A DNA stretch of 64,000 bases from Acinetobacter gerneri DSM 14967 = CIP 107464 = MTCC 9824 (GTDB taxonomy: Bacteria > Pseudomonadota > Gammaproteobacteria > Pseudomonadales > Moraxellaceae), in the NCBI RefSeq assembly GCF_000368565.1, contig NZ_KB849543.1:314055-378054 (forward strand). The letters run 5' to 3'. This document shows, piece by piece, positions 1 through 8,966 of this stretch (position 1 is its first letter; each line of letters begins with the position of its first letter). A program made the position numbers and the translations under genes. The notes below the pieces were generated by a model. The model did not search any database and was not told the DNA's origin. It worked only from the letters and a program-made list of their open reading frames with translations.

Positions 1-1056
1 CAGTTTGACCGTGGTTATATCTCTCCATACTTCGCAAACAAACAAGATACATTGACTGCTGAACTTGAAAATCCGTTCATTCTTCTTGTTGATAAAAAAA
101 TCAGCAACATCCGTGAATTGATCACAGTATTAGAAGCAGTTGCTAAAACTGGTAAACCACTTTTAATCATCGCTGAAGATGTTGAAGGCGAAGCGCTTGC
201 TACTCTTGTCGTAAACAACATGCGCGGTATTATCAAAGTATGTGCTGTTAAAGCGCCTGGTTTTGGTGACCGTCGTAAAGCAATGCTTCAAGATATCGCA
301 ATCTTGACTGGTGCAACTGTAATTTCTGAAGAAGTAGGCATGTCTTTAGAGCAAGCAACTCTTCAAGATTTGGGTACTGCTCATAAAGTAACAGTTTCTA
401 AAGAAAATACAGTACTTGTTGATGGCGCAGGCGATGCAAATCAAATCGCTGAACGTGTTCAACAAATCCGTGCACAAATCGAAGAATCAACTTCAGAATA
501 CGATAAAGAAAAACTTCAAGAACGCGTAGCTAAACTTGCTGGCGGTGTTGCTGTGATCAAAATCGGTGCTGCAACTGAAGTTGAAATGAAAGAGAAAAAA
601 GATCGTGTAGATGATGCTCTTCATGCCACTCGTGCTGCTGTTGAAGAAGGTGTTGTTGCAGGTGGTGGTGTTGCGCTTGTACGTGCAGTTAAATCTATCG
701 AAACATTAACTGGCGCAAACGATGACCAAACTGCGGGTATCAACATTTTACGTCGTGCAATCGAAGCTCCACTTCGTCAAATCGTAGCAAATGCGGGTGA
801 TGAGCCTTCAGTTGTGATCAATGCGATTAAACAAGGCGAAGGTAACTACGGTTATAACGCAGCTTCAGGTGTTTATGGTGATATGTTGGAAATGGGTATC
901 CTTGATCCAGCGAAAGTAACGCGTTCTGCACTTGAACATGCTGCTTCTGTTGCAGGTTTGATGTTGACTACTGAATGTATGATTACTGATATTCCAGAAG
1001 ACAAACCAGCGATGCCAGATATGGGCGGCATGGGTGGTATGGGCGGAATGATGTAA
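1..1056 (+). CDS. groEL: Chaperonin GroEL, C-terminal part (5' end outside window)
   Basis: The frame is open from base 1 and encodes the last 351 residues of the 60-kDa chaperonin, which is normally about 544 residues. It begins at the apical-domain motif [11 protein letters not shown] and continues through the intermediate and equatorial regions, with the conserved [13 protein letters not shown] stretch, to the GGM-rich tail ending [10 protein letters not shown]. GroEL forms the ATP-driven double-ring folding chamber in the cytoplasm with GroES. The gene ends just before a strong hairpin terminator, so it closes the groESL operon, and the siderophore locus starts after it on the opposite strand. 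Codon use is biased to a few codons, as expected for a highly expressed gene. Confidence 0.98.
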   Translation, partial: QFDRGYISPYFANKQDTLTAELENPFILLVDKKISNIRELITVLEAVAKTGKPLLIIAEDVEGEALATLVVNNMRGIIKVCAVKAPGFGDRRKAMLQDIAILTGATVISEEVGMSLEQATLQDLGTAHKVTVSKENTVLVDGAGDANQIAERVQQIRAQIEESTSEYDKEKLQERVAKLAGGVAVIKIGAATEVEMKEKKDRVDDALHATRAAVEEGVVAGGGVALVRAVKSIETLTGANDDQTAGINILRRAIEAPLRQIVANAGDEPSVVINAIKQGEGNYGYNAASGVYGDMLEMGILDPAKVTRSALEHAASVAGLMLTTECMITDIPEDKPAMPDMGGMGGMGGMM

Positions 1057-1094
1057 TTCGCTTAAAGGTGATCGTGATTAGATCACCACAGATT

Positions 1095-1127
1095 CAAAAA
1101 AGGTCGCATATATTGCGACCTTTTTTA
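1095..1127 (+). terminator. Rho-independent terminator of groEL
   Basis: An inverted repeat AAAAAAGGTCGCA / TGCGACCTTTTTT with a short AT loop is followed by a T run, 40 bases after the groEL stop. Its symmetry would also let it act on transcripts coming from bauF on the minus strand. Confidence 0.85.
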
Positions 1128-1238
1128 TTGAAGTTATACTTTGTAGAGCATTTTTATGTTAGTTTTTGGCTCATTTCGATTAATGCTGATTGATTTGCTT
1201 TGAGCTTATTTTGATGTAATGCTTATTCACATCAACAC

Positions 1239-2123
1239 TTATAATGAATCCTTTGATATGTCATTTTCAATTTCATTTGGCATATCTAAATCATCATATT
1301 CTGCCAAGGTTTTACCTTGTTGAGTGTGTTGTAAATAATGCTTTGCACGAACTTTATCTAAGTCTGAACTTGATACACCAGCTTTCCAATAACCCGAAAT
1401 TTTCACAAGATTTTTATCCATTTTATGTTCTTCTAAAAATAACTCACGTAATGCTCGAGCTTCACTACGTTCACAAGCTGCCCAAATCGTTTTATTTGTA
1501 CAATCATCAATTTGTAAGGCTGATGCAAATAACCAGCCCGTTTGATGATGATCAGTTTTATGCAGAAAATGGATGCGGATCTGATCGGATAGAGGTAATT
1601 GTTGAATAATATTTTCTTCAAAACTTTCAATATAAAGATCAGCGCTGATACCTTTCTGCCAATGTTGCAAAATAGAATAAAGCGCAGGGATCGCCGTATC
1701 ATCAGCAAACATCACGACGTGTTTATCTAGAGAAAAATCAGGCGCAAAATGTGGACGTGGTCCAATGATCTTGATGTTATCGCCGACCTGAACTGTATTT
1801 AACCACTGCATCGCAGGGCTTAAGTCTGCATGTTTGACCAGATCAATTTCTATTTTAGATTTTTCGGCATCAAATGCTCTAACAGTATAAACACGGGAAA
1901 TAGGTAGATTATTTTCAATATTGGCAAAAAGCAGTCTCAAAGCGACGTTGGGAAGTGCCCATAACTCAGCTTGAGATGTGTCAATTTTACCTGTGATTCT
2001 TGCGATAGATGGAAAGGGCTGAGTGATTGAAACAATGGACATTTCAATTTGTTGCATATCATGACGCGCAGCATTTTTATCTGTGAATGATTTTAAATTT
2101 TGTTTAGATGTCACGGTATTCAT
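1239..2123 (-). CDS. bauF: Siderophore-interacting FAD/NAD(P)H ferric-siderophore reductase
   Basis: A 294-residue protein of the siderophore-interacting (SIP/ViuB) family, which reduces the ferric siderophore in the cytoplasm to release iron. Visible motifs are the flavin-binding RVYTVRAFD, the ADDTAIPAL segment, and a C-terminal WAACERSEARALRELF followed by KISGYWKAG, which is diagnostic for SIP proteins. An upstream GTG at 2132 is in frame, but the Shine-Dalgarno AAGGTG covers it and is well spaced from the ATG at 2123, so I use that ATG. It is divergent from basA across a Fur-box-like site, and is the first gene of an acinetobactin-type locus in the order bauF-basA-basB. Downstream it converges on the groEL terminator. 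Confidence 0.9.
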   Translation of the reverse strand: MNTVTSKQNLKSFTDKNAARHDMQQIEMSIVSITQPFPSIARITGKIDTSQAELWALPNVALRLLFANIENNLPISRVYTVRAFDAEKSKIEIDLVKHADLSPAMQWLNTVQVGDNIKIIGPRPHFAPDFSLDKHVVMFADDTAIPALYSILQHWQKGISADLYIESFEENIIQQLPLSDQIRIHFLHKTDHHQTGWLFASALQIDDCTNKTIWAACERSEARALRELFLEEHKMDKNLVKISGYWKAGVSSSDLDKVRAKHYLQHTQQGKTLAEYDDLDMPNEIENDISKDSL

Positions 2124-2220
2124 GCTAATCACCTTTGGAAGATCGGAAACACGCAGGGTGGTGATCTTTTGTTTGAGCCATTCAGTTCACTAAGATAAAG
2201 TAAGATGGTATAAATGTAAA

Positions 2221-2235
2221 TAATAATTATTATCA
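2221..2235. promoter_or_regulatory. Fur box in the bauF/basA divergent promoter region
   Basis: TAATAATTATTATCA matches the 7-1-7 Fur core TGATAAT-N-ATTATCA at 13 of 14 defined positions. It lies about 100-140 bases from both divergent start codons, so one Fur dimer or dimer pair could shut off both genes in high iron. Site recognition is by eye only. Confidence 0.7.
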
Positions 2236-2375
2236 TTTAAAAGATTATTAAAAGGGTTTAATATATTTTGATGAGATAAAAAGTAGGCTAAGAAGCAGAA
2301 CAACTCATCGTTCTTGGCAAGCTTTTGTCACTCCCAATTATAGTATTAAATAAAAATGATCGAGGAAATTTACAG

Positions 2376-4286
2376 ATGCAAGTCGATATTGATCACACAC
2401 TAGAAATGAATAATTCACATAAAAATATGGTTAAAACACAGCTTGAAATTGTAGAAAAAGATCATAACTTTGCTGATATTTCAGATTATCTATATCGCAT
2501 TCAACAGCATTTGTTTTTTCAGTCCTTGACTAAAACAGCGTTGATTTATGATGAAAAATGTATTGGCTATGCTGAGTTAGCACATCAAGTGAATCAGATG
2601 ATGTTGGCATTGGATCGACTGCAACTCAAAAAGGGTGCAGTGGTTGCTATTCAATTGGGTAAATGTCCTGAATATATTTACAGTGTTTTAGCATGTGCTT
2701 TAAAAGGTCTGATTTGGTTGCCGATCGATATGGATTCACCAGCACTACGACGTGAATATTTATTGGCAAATAGCCGAGTGGATTTGGTGATCGCGAAGCA
2801 GCCGATTGAAAATTATGCTTATGTATTGATAGATGAAATATTGAGTGAAAATAGATATGAATTTTCGCAATTCAGTGCTGAAAATATAATACCAGTCTCT
2901 CAAATGACTTATAGCATGAGTCGTGATGCTGCCTATTATCTATATACCTCAGGCAGTACAGGCACCCCAAAATGTGTTGTTCTAAATAATCAAGCAACTG
3001 CCAATGGGCTTGAACAAAGTATCGAAAAATGGCAGATGACAGCAGATGATGTGGTGATGGCTGTCACGCCATTTCATCATGATATGTCGGTATTTGATGT
3101 TTTTGCTACTCTGTCGTTGGGAGCAACTTTGGTGATTCCAACAGCAGAACAAAGTAAAAATGCCTTGGCATGGACAAACTTAGTCGAAAAAAATCAGATC
3201 TCGATATGGGTGAGCGTGCCTGCAATCGTTGATATGTTGTGTAGTGTCGCCAATCCTGATCAATTGCAGTCTTTGCGTCTGATTGCGCAGGGTGGCGACT
3301 ATATCAAAGCAAATTTGATTGAAAAATTACGCCTAAATCTACCCAACGCTCGATTATTTTCCTTAGGTGGACCGACTGAAACTACGATTTGGAGTATTTG
3401 GCATGAGATAGACGATGCCGATCAGGATGTTATTCCTTATGGTAAGGCGCTGAAGCATAATCAATATTTTATTTTAAATGAAAATTTGCAAGTTTGTCAG
3501 GTGGGTGAAGTTGGTCGAATGTATATGGTCGGGACAAATTTATCTAACGGCTATCTCCTAGATGGAAAAATTAGCCCAAAAGATTTTGTACCTATCACTA
3601 TTTCAGCCGATACAACTGAGATGGCATTTAGAATGAGTGATCTAGGCTATGTTCGAGCAGATGGAAATATCATTTTTGCCGGGCGAGAAGAGGGCTATCT
3701 CAAGGTGAAAGGGGTGCGTATCTCGGCGGCCGAAGTAGAGACAGCTTTGATGAAATACACACCGATTCAAGAAATCGTTACAGTGTGCTGTACTCATCCT
3801 CAAACTGAGATTGCGGAGTTGGTTGCGATGTTTAGTTTGGCAAATGTTCAAGAAAAAATAGATATCCAAGATTTGAAAAGTCAGTTAAAAAATTATCTAC
3901 CTCAGTCGCATATTCCTACAAAATGGTATTGTGTCGATCAATTGCCTTTAACGCAAAATGCTAAAATTGATCGAAAATTATTGCAAAAAATGGCGCAGGA
4001 GCAACTGTATCCTCAAGCCCAAAATTTAAAAAATAAGCACATTGCTTTAGAGCATATTTCAGATACGGTTATGGATATTTTTCGGGAATTTGTTGAACAA
4101 GAATTTTCGTCCAATATTTTTTATCAAACGGAAATCCTTCGACTCGGTATTCGTACTAAACAGTTAAAACAAATCGCTGAAAAAATCGCTGAAAAATATG
4201 ATATTCGTTTGGATTTTTATGTGCTTGCTAGTTGTAAGACTGTAGAGGATGTGGTCAATCAAGTACAAAAACAGACAGTAAATTGA
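2376..4286 (+). CDS. basA: NRPS adenylation protein (threonine activation) with degenerate C-terminal carrier domain
   Basis: A 636-residue stand-alone adenylation enzyme that would activate L-threonine as the adenylate for the siderophore assembly line. The ATP-binding loop YTSGSTGTPK starts at Y190. The A4 region reads FHHDMSVFD, with an Asp where aryl-acid enzymes have Asn, so an amino-acid substrate is expected. GGPTET and a hinge/A8-like GREEGYLKVKGVRISAAEVE follow. The last ~75 residues look like a carrier domain, but the phosphopantetheine position reads LGIRT (Thr594) instead of LGxxS, so this domain is probably not primed. The start is the ATG at 2376, with GAGGA nine bases upstream; a TTG at 2325 lacks a ribosome site. 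It converges on basB across ~1 kb of repeats. Confidence 0.88.
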   Translation: MQVDIDHTLEMNNSHKNMVKTQLEIVEKDHNFADISDYLYRIQQHLFFQSLTKTALIYDEKCIGYAELAHQVNQMMLALDRLQLKKGAVVAIQLGKCPEYIYSVLACALKGLIWLPIDMDSPALRREYLLANSRVDLVIAKQPIENYAYVLIDEILSENRYEFSQFSAENIIPVSQMTYSMSRDAAYYLYTSGSTGTPKCVVLNNQATANGLEQSIEKWQMTADDVVMAVTPFHHDMSVFDVFATLSLGATLVIPTAEQSKNALAWTNLVEKNQISIWVSVPAIVDMLCSVANPDQLQSLRLIAQGGDYIKANLIEKLRLNLPNARLFSLGGPTETTIWSIWHEIDDADQDVIPYGKALKHNQYFILNENLQVCQVGEVGRMYMVGTNLSNGYLLDGKISPKDFVPITISADTTEMAFRMSDLGYVRADGNIIFAGREEGYLKVKGVRISAAEVETALMKYTPIQEIVTVCCTHPQTEIAELVAMFSLANVQEKIDIQDLKSQLKNYLPQSHIPTKWYCVDQLPLTQNAKIDRKLLQKMAQEQLYPQAQNLKNKHIALEHISDTVMDIFREFVEQEFSSNIFYQTEILRLGIRTKQLKQIAEKIAEKYDIRLDFYVLASCKTVEDVVNQVQKQTVN

Positions 4287-4312
4287 TTTTTGAAATATTT
4301 ATTTAAATAATT

Positions 4313-4668
4313 GAAAATAAGTAATAAATTTTATTTAAGATGATTAAATAGCCACTGCTTTTCTTTATGATTATAAATAGTTTGCGTAGGCAATTTGCCT
4401 AACTTTTCAGGGATGAAAAGTTACAAAAATCCTTGTTGGACAGAAGGACTACATCCCTGTAATCCCTGTCCAACGGACGGCATCCTGCCTTGTCACAATA
4501 GTCAAATTTACTGTGAATTGGGATAATATCGTGGGGGTTTAATCCCTCTCAACCTCCCTTTGAGAAAGGGAGGGATTGGCTGGTTTTTAGTTTACTGCCG
4601 TGCCATGCGACAGGAGATTTTTTCTACGAAAATTAATGAAAATCATCATGAAAAGATAAGAATGTATG
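4313..4668. repeat. Multi-hairpin intergenic repeat, copy 1 of 3
   Basis: First of three tandem ~360-bp units between the convergent genes basA and basB. It carries four hairpins in series: TAGGCA/TGCCTA (4387-4401), AACTTTTCA/TGAAAAGTT (4401-4422), GTTGGACAG/CTGTCCAAC (4435-4474) and CTCCCTTT/AAAGGGAG (4554-4572). No reading frame is conserved across the copies, so it is noncoding. Confidence 0.85.
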
Positions 4669-5036
4669 GAAAATAAATTTATAAATAAAAAAGATCAGAT
4701 GACTATTCAGCCACTACTTTTCTTTATGATTATGAAAGGATTGTGTAGGCAATTTGCCTAACTTTTCAGGGATGAAAAGTTACAAAAATCCTTATTGGAC
4801 AGAAGGACTACGTCCCTGTAATCCCTGTCCAACGGACGGCATCCTGCCTTGTCACGGTAGTTAATTCTATTGTGAATTGAGATTTATATAAAAATAAATA
4901 TCATGGAGGCTTCAATTTCTCCCAACCTCCCTTTGAGAAAGGGAGGGGTAGCTAGTTTTTAGTTTACTACTGTGCCATGCAATAGGAGATTTTTTCATGT
5001 AAATAATTGAAAATTATAAAAATATAATGGTGTATG
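4669..5036. repeat. Multi-hairpin intergenic repeat, copy 2 of 3
   Basis: Second unit, running from an AT-rich start (ggaaaataaatttataaat) through the same series of hairpins. The TTTGCCTAAC block recurs 359 bases after copy 1. Mismatches are scattered, and several keep hairpin pairing. Confidence 0.85.
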
Positions 5037-5300
5037 GAAAATAAATTTATAAATAAAAAGATCAGATGATTAAATAACCATTACTTTTCTTCATGGATAT
5101 GAATGGACTGGGCAGGTAATTTGCCTAACTTTTCAGGGATGAAAAGTTACAAAAATCCTCGTTGGACAGAAAGACTACGCCCCTGTAATCCCTGTCCAAC
5201 GGACGGTATCCTGCCTTGTCATGAGAGCCAACCACTTATATCAAAAACCAATCAGCTCCTCCCTTTTTAAAGGGAGGTTGGGAGGGATTAATCCCACACA
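5037..5300. repeat. Multi-hairpin intergenic repeat, copy 3 of 3 (shorter)
   Basis: Third unit, 367 bases after copy 2 at the TTTGCCTAAC block. It keeps the first three hairpins and then diverges; its fourth hairpin (CTCCCTTT near 5250) is placed differently and followed by GGGAGGTTGGGAGGG. It ends about 50 bases before the basB stop. Confidence 0.8.
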
Positions 5301-5356
5301 ACACATTTTTTGTGTAGATCCCTATTTATTGTTAAATGGCAAACGAGTTAAACCGT

Positions 5357-7486
5357 TTATTTGCGATTTAATTCATTCAAGATGTTTTGGATCATTTCGC
5401 CAATTTGTTCGACAAGCGCCGTAGGATAGCGATGTGCTTGATAGGTCACAATCAGGCTGAGTTGATGTTGATCATTGATGAGATTGTCCATGATTTCAAA
5501 ATGCAGTCCAAACATGGATTCATTACGTTCAGGCAAAATTTGTCGATATTGAACATCACCCTGCGGTGTTTTAAATGCACCATTTAGTGCATTATTTGAG
5601 TGAATATGGATATAAACATCAAAGATTAGTCCAGCGTCATCAGCCAAGCCTAAAGCTTTTTGAATGTGATTGATGGGTGTGTCTGCATAAGCCATTGATT
5701 TATTTAACATTTGACTGGTCTTTTCAAGAAGCTGTGCAAAATTTTGTTCAGGACTGAACTGAGTGCGATGCGCCACCATTGTGGTTAAATAACCCACAGT
5801 ATCAAAGAAATACGGATCAGTACGACCAGATGCGGATGTGCCGATTACAATCTCTTTTAGGTCGCCTGTTTTTTGTAGTGAGCTGATAATTGCAGTATAA
5901 ATCACACTAAAAATAGAGGAATGATGCAACCTTGAAAATGCTGAAATGCTTTGATAAGTCTCTGGACTGAATTTTAATTCTAGCCATTCAACTTTGGGTT
6001 CAAGCATTGGCTGTGCAGTTGAAGTTGCAGAATTTTTTAGATCTAAACCATAGGTTGCACCTTGTAACAGGTCTTTCCAATACTGGATATGTTCAGAATT
6101 TAAGCCATTTTTTTGTTGCGAGATCGCCAATTCATGAATGCTATTTGCAGGCATGTCCCATCGAGGTGTTTGTTGATTTAAACGTGCATAATAGGCTGTT
6201 TCTAGATCAGACATGATGCTGTTGAGTGACCATTCATCAATCACCATATGATGCACTAAAAAGGACAATGTTTGTTGCCCATTTGCATTTTTAAGGAAGC
6301 GAATTCTGATTGGTAATTCACGTGAAAGATCAAACTTATAAGCGGCTTCTTCAGCAAGCGTGACGCCTTGACTTTCATTACTGCTCCAAAACCATTTGTA
6401 TTGATTGAGTGAGGCAAGGGGAGCAATAGATTGGGTTACTTTTTCATTGTCTATTTTAAATAATGTTCGTAAGCCGACATGGCGGACGACGAGATCATGA
6501 AAGGCTTGGAAGAATATCTCTTCATCAATTTGATCTTGAAATTCGATAGCAAAAGGCAGGTTGTAAATAGGGCTGAAATCAAAAGCAGAATAAGCTTGCC
6601 ATAAGAAATCTTGGGTAAAGGTTAAAGGGGCTTGTTCAAGTTTTTCATGTGAATTTTGTTGAGTTGTTGCATTTTTTAGCGAGGCGTATTGGGCTAAAGC
6701 TGATGCAGTCGGTGATTTGAAAAAATCGTTGAAACTCAGCTCTATACCATGGCGATTTTGTAGATAGCCAATGACGCGTGTGGCCAAAAGTGAATGTCCA
6801 CCAAAATCAAAGAAATCATCTTCTGCCGTCATCTCAGGCTCAGCCAGTATATTTTTAAATTCAGTCAAAATAATCTGACTGATCTCATTCTGACTCAGTG
6901 TATTGCTCGCTTTCTGGTCGTGATTTTGATCATTGCTTGTTAAGGTTGGACTACTTGCTGTCTGCTCTGAAGTTTCAAGCAGAATGGTTTGCAATTGAGT
7001 GCTATTGATTTGATTTTCATTATAATTATTTTTTATTTCTTCGATAATGTTATTTAGCTGATAGCTTTCTTGTAAGATCGGATGTAGACACAGTGCCAGT
7101 AAAATATCTTGTTCAGTTTGTATAATTAGGGCATTCAAAGGTGGATCAGTTTCAGCATTCCATGGTTTATTTTTAAAATAGGATAGGCGCTGTTCGAGCT
7201 GATTTGTGTCAGTTGTTAATGTTTGGATACCGAGATCAAAAGACGGATCAATTATTTTGTTGAGGTCACCGTCCTCACTAAAGATGAAGCGGCTATTGAG
7301 ATCAGGATGCTGTTCGATGACATTTCTTATGCTCATTTTGAGCAAAGATAACTCAGGTTCGGCATCAAATTTGTACAATTCAAAATGTTGAACGATTTGT
7401 TCAGGTTGTTGCAATTGCAGCATCCAGATGTATTCCTCGTGCTCACTGACCGCTAGGGGAGAAGCTTCACAGTACTGTTCTGACAT
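5357..7486 (-). CDS. basB: NRPS carrier-condensation protein
   Basis: A 709-residue NRPS with three parts. Residues 1-170 resemble the N-terminal half of a condensation domain whose active-site motif has decayed to LHPILQE (H135). Residues ~200-275 are a canonical carrier domain with FFDFGGHSLLATRV (Ser232 takes phosphopantetheine). Residues ~290-709 are a full condensation domain with HHMVIDEW (H412-D417). In acinetobactin-type assembly this condensation domain would release the DHB-threonine unit onto N-hydroxyhistamine. It is the only carrier domain of the Bas NRPS set with a canonical serine apart from the ArCP of BasF, so I infer that threonine is loaded here. The ATG has AGGAT upstream. 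Convergent with basA, divergent from bauD. Confidence 0.88.
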   Translation of the reverse strand: MSEQYCEASPLAVSEHEEYIWMLQLQQPEQIVQHFELYKFDAEPELSLLKMSIRNVIEQHPDLNSRFIFSEDGDLNKIIDPSFDLGIQTLTTDTNQLEQRLSYFKNKPWNAETDPPLNALIIQTEQDILLALCLHPILQESYQLNNIIEEIKNNYNENQINSTQLQTILLETSEQTASSPTLTSNDQNHDQKASNTLSQNEISQIILTEFKNILAEPEMTAEDDFFDFGGHSLLATRVIGYLQNRHGIELSFNDFFKSPTASALAQYASLKNATTQQNSHEKLEQAPLTFTQDFLWQAYSAFDFSPIYNLPFAIEFQDQIDEEIFFQAFHDLVVRHVGLRTLFKIDNEKVTQSIAPLASLNQYKWFWSSNESQGVTLAEEAAYKFDLSRELPIRIRFLKNANGQQTLSFLVHHMVIDEWSLNSIMSDLETAYYARLNQQTPRWDMPANSIHELAISQQKNGLNSEHIQYWKDLLQGATYGLDLKNSATSTAQPMLEPKVEWLELKFSPETYQSISAFSRLHHSSIFSVIYTAIISSLQKTGDLKEIVIGTSASGRTDPYFFDTVGYLTTMVAHRTQFSPEQNFAQLLEKTSQMLNKSMAYADTPINHIQKALGLADDAGLIFDVYIHIHSNNALNGAFKTPQGDVQYRQILPERNESMFGLHFEIMDNLINDQHQLSLIVTYQAHRYPTALVEQIGEMIQNILNELNRK

Positions 7487-7506
7487 TGAATAAATCCTAT
7501 TTTATA

Positions 7507-7533
7507 AAGCTGATTTTGATCAGCTTTTTTTTC
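7507..7533. terminator. Hairpin with T run between basB and bauD
   Basis: AAGCTGAT-TTTG-ATCAGCTT is a perfect 8-bp stem followed on the plus strand by eight T. It would stop plus-strand (antisense to basB) transcription before the bau operon. On the minus strand it falls just upstream of the basB ribosome site, so it could also be a leader hairpin. Confidence 0.5.
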
Positions 7534-7689
7534 ATTTTTCGAAATTTATATATTTGCTGAAAGATAAAACATTTCATTTATTTAGTTTTATCTCATTCAC
7601 AACCGCATGTTTTATGCCGCTGTAAATCACTTGAGTTATTCGTTATTCAAGTATTTGGGGCTTACATTTTGTTCAAAACATATTATAAT

Positions 7690-7720
7690 TGATAATCATT
7701 TGCAATAAGATTATCATTAT
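7690..7720. promoter_or_regulatory. Fur-box-like cluster in the basB/bauD divergent region
   Basis: TGATAATCATTTGCA matches the 7-1-7 Fur core at 12 of 14 positions, and a second ATTATCA half-site follows within 10 bases (7710-7716). The pair looks like overlapping Fur sites serving basB and the bauDCEBA operon. The rest of the 540-base gap is AT-rich with no gene that I can support. Confidence 0.6.
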
Positions 7721-8024
7721 TCTTTGTGCATTGTGATGTAAAACCAATGATTTAAATAAAAAAGCTTATTTATGAGAAATTTATAAATATCTATTTTTTA
7801 TATCATTTTAGAATTTTTAAATAGATCAAATGCACTATTTACCTGAAATAGAACAAGTAGAGCCGAACAATGCAGAGAAATAGAGAAATGGGCATCTGTG
7901 ATTTATTTCAACTAAAGCTTGGACTAAACAAACAGTACTTCTGGCTCAGCCATATCCATAATCGAAGCAGTAATTTTTCGATGAAAAGAGAACAGCCCCC
8001 ACATTTTTATGGAGCGTGTGCCTA

Positions 8025-8966
8025 ATGCGTTTGGGGTTGTTGAGTTTATTTATTGTGCTTTGTTTGGTCTCGTTATTGCTTGGTGCGATGCCTTTATCGT
8101 GGGCTGAACTGATCAATTTCTCGGGCGATAGTTGGCTGACTTTGACGGTGAGTCGCATTCCCCGTTTGATTGCGATTGTTTTGACTGGGATTGGGTTGTC
8201 TATTTGTGGGGTGATTTTACAGCACATTGTTCGAAATAAATTTGTGGAGCCTGGGACATCTGGTGGTTTAGATGCAGCAAAACTGGGAATTATGGTATCG
8301 CTGACGATGATTCCTGCGGTTGGTGTTTTTACCAAAGCTTTATTTGCAATGTTGTTTTGCTTTATCGCAAGTTTGATTTATATCGCAATTATTGCCCGGA
8401 TTCGTTTTCGTAATACAGTTTTGATTCCTGTGATCGGGCTGATGTATGGCGGTGTGCTGAGTGCTATCGCTGAGTTTTATGCTTATCAAAACAATCTCTT
8501 ACAAAGTGTTCAAGGTTGGTTATTGGGCGATTTCTCCAGAATCGTTCAAGGGCATTATGAAATGATCTATTTCATTTTGCCCACCATTATTTTGACCTAT
8601 GTTTTTGCCTATCGTTTTACTTTGCTCGGAATGGGTGAGGAAGCAGCTTCAAGTTTAGGGCTGAACTTTAAAGCTATGGCGGCATTAGGTTTGATTTTGG
8701 TTTCTGTCACGGTTTCAGCCACTGTGATTACTGTTGGTGCAATTCCTTTTGTCGGTTTGGTTATCCCGAACTTAGTTGCACTGAAATATGGTGAAAATTT
8801 GTCTAAAACCCTACCGATTATTGCACTCGGTGGGGCATGTTTGCTGTTGATTTGTGACATTGTTGGGCGGTTGGTTATCTATCCATTTGAAGTTCCAATT
8901 GGGCTGACCGCAGGTGTTGTTGGAGGCGCAATATTCCTCATTTTAATTTTGAGGGGGCTTCGATAA
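8025..8966 (+). CDS. bauD: Ferric-siderophore ABC transporter permease (FecCD family)
   Basis: A 313-residue integral inner-membrane permease of the FecCD/BtuC family with about nine or ten hydrophobic segments. The family hallmarks are present: SRIPRLIAIVLTGIGLSICG near the N terminus, an RNKFVEPGTSGG loop, the GWLLGDFSR segment and the ATPase-contact region EEAASSLGLNF. It would move the ferric siderophore from periplasm to cytoplasm with BauC as its partner. I start at the ATG at 8025 because GGAG lies ten bases upstream; the GTG at 8016 is too close to that site. Its stop overlaps the bauC start by one base (TAATG), which implies translational coupling. Confidence 0.9.
   Translation: MRLGLLSLFIVLCLVSLLLGAMPLSWAELINFSGDSWLTLTVSRIPRLIAIVLTGIGLSICGVILQHIVRNKFVEPGTSGGLDAAKLGIMVSLTMIPAVGVFTKALFAMLFCFIASLIYIAIIARIRFRNTVLIPVIGLMYGGVLSAIAEFYAYQNNLLQSVQGWLLGDFSRIVQGHYEMIYFILPTIILTYVFAYRFTLLGMGEEAASSLGLNFKAMAALGLILVSVTVSATVITVGAIPFVGLVIPNLVALKYGENLSKTLPIIALGGACLLLICDIVGRLVIYPFEVPIGLTAGVVGGAIFLILILRGLR

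Noticed and set aside
2325..2375. Longer N terminus of BasA from a TTG start
   Set aside because: No ribosome site before the TTG, whereas GAGGA is well placed for the ATG at 2376.
4313..5300. CRISPR-like periodicity
   Set aside because: The units are ~360 bp, contiguous and internally similar, with no short repeats separated by unique spacers, and no cas genes are present.
5221..5424. 67-codon ORF running from the repeats into the basB 3' end
   Set aside because: It starts in the noncoding repeat and ends antisense within basB, and the other repeat copies do not keep the frame.
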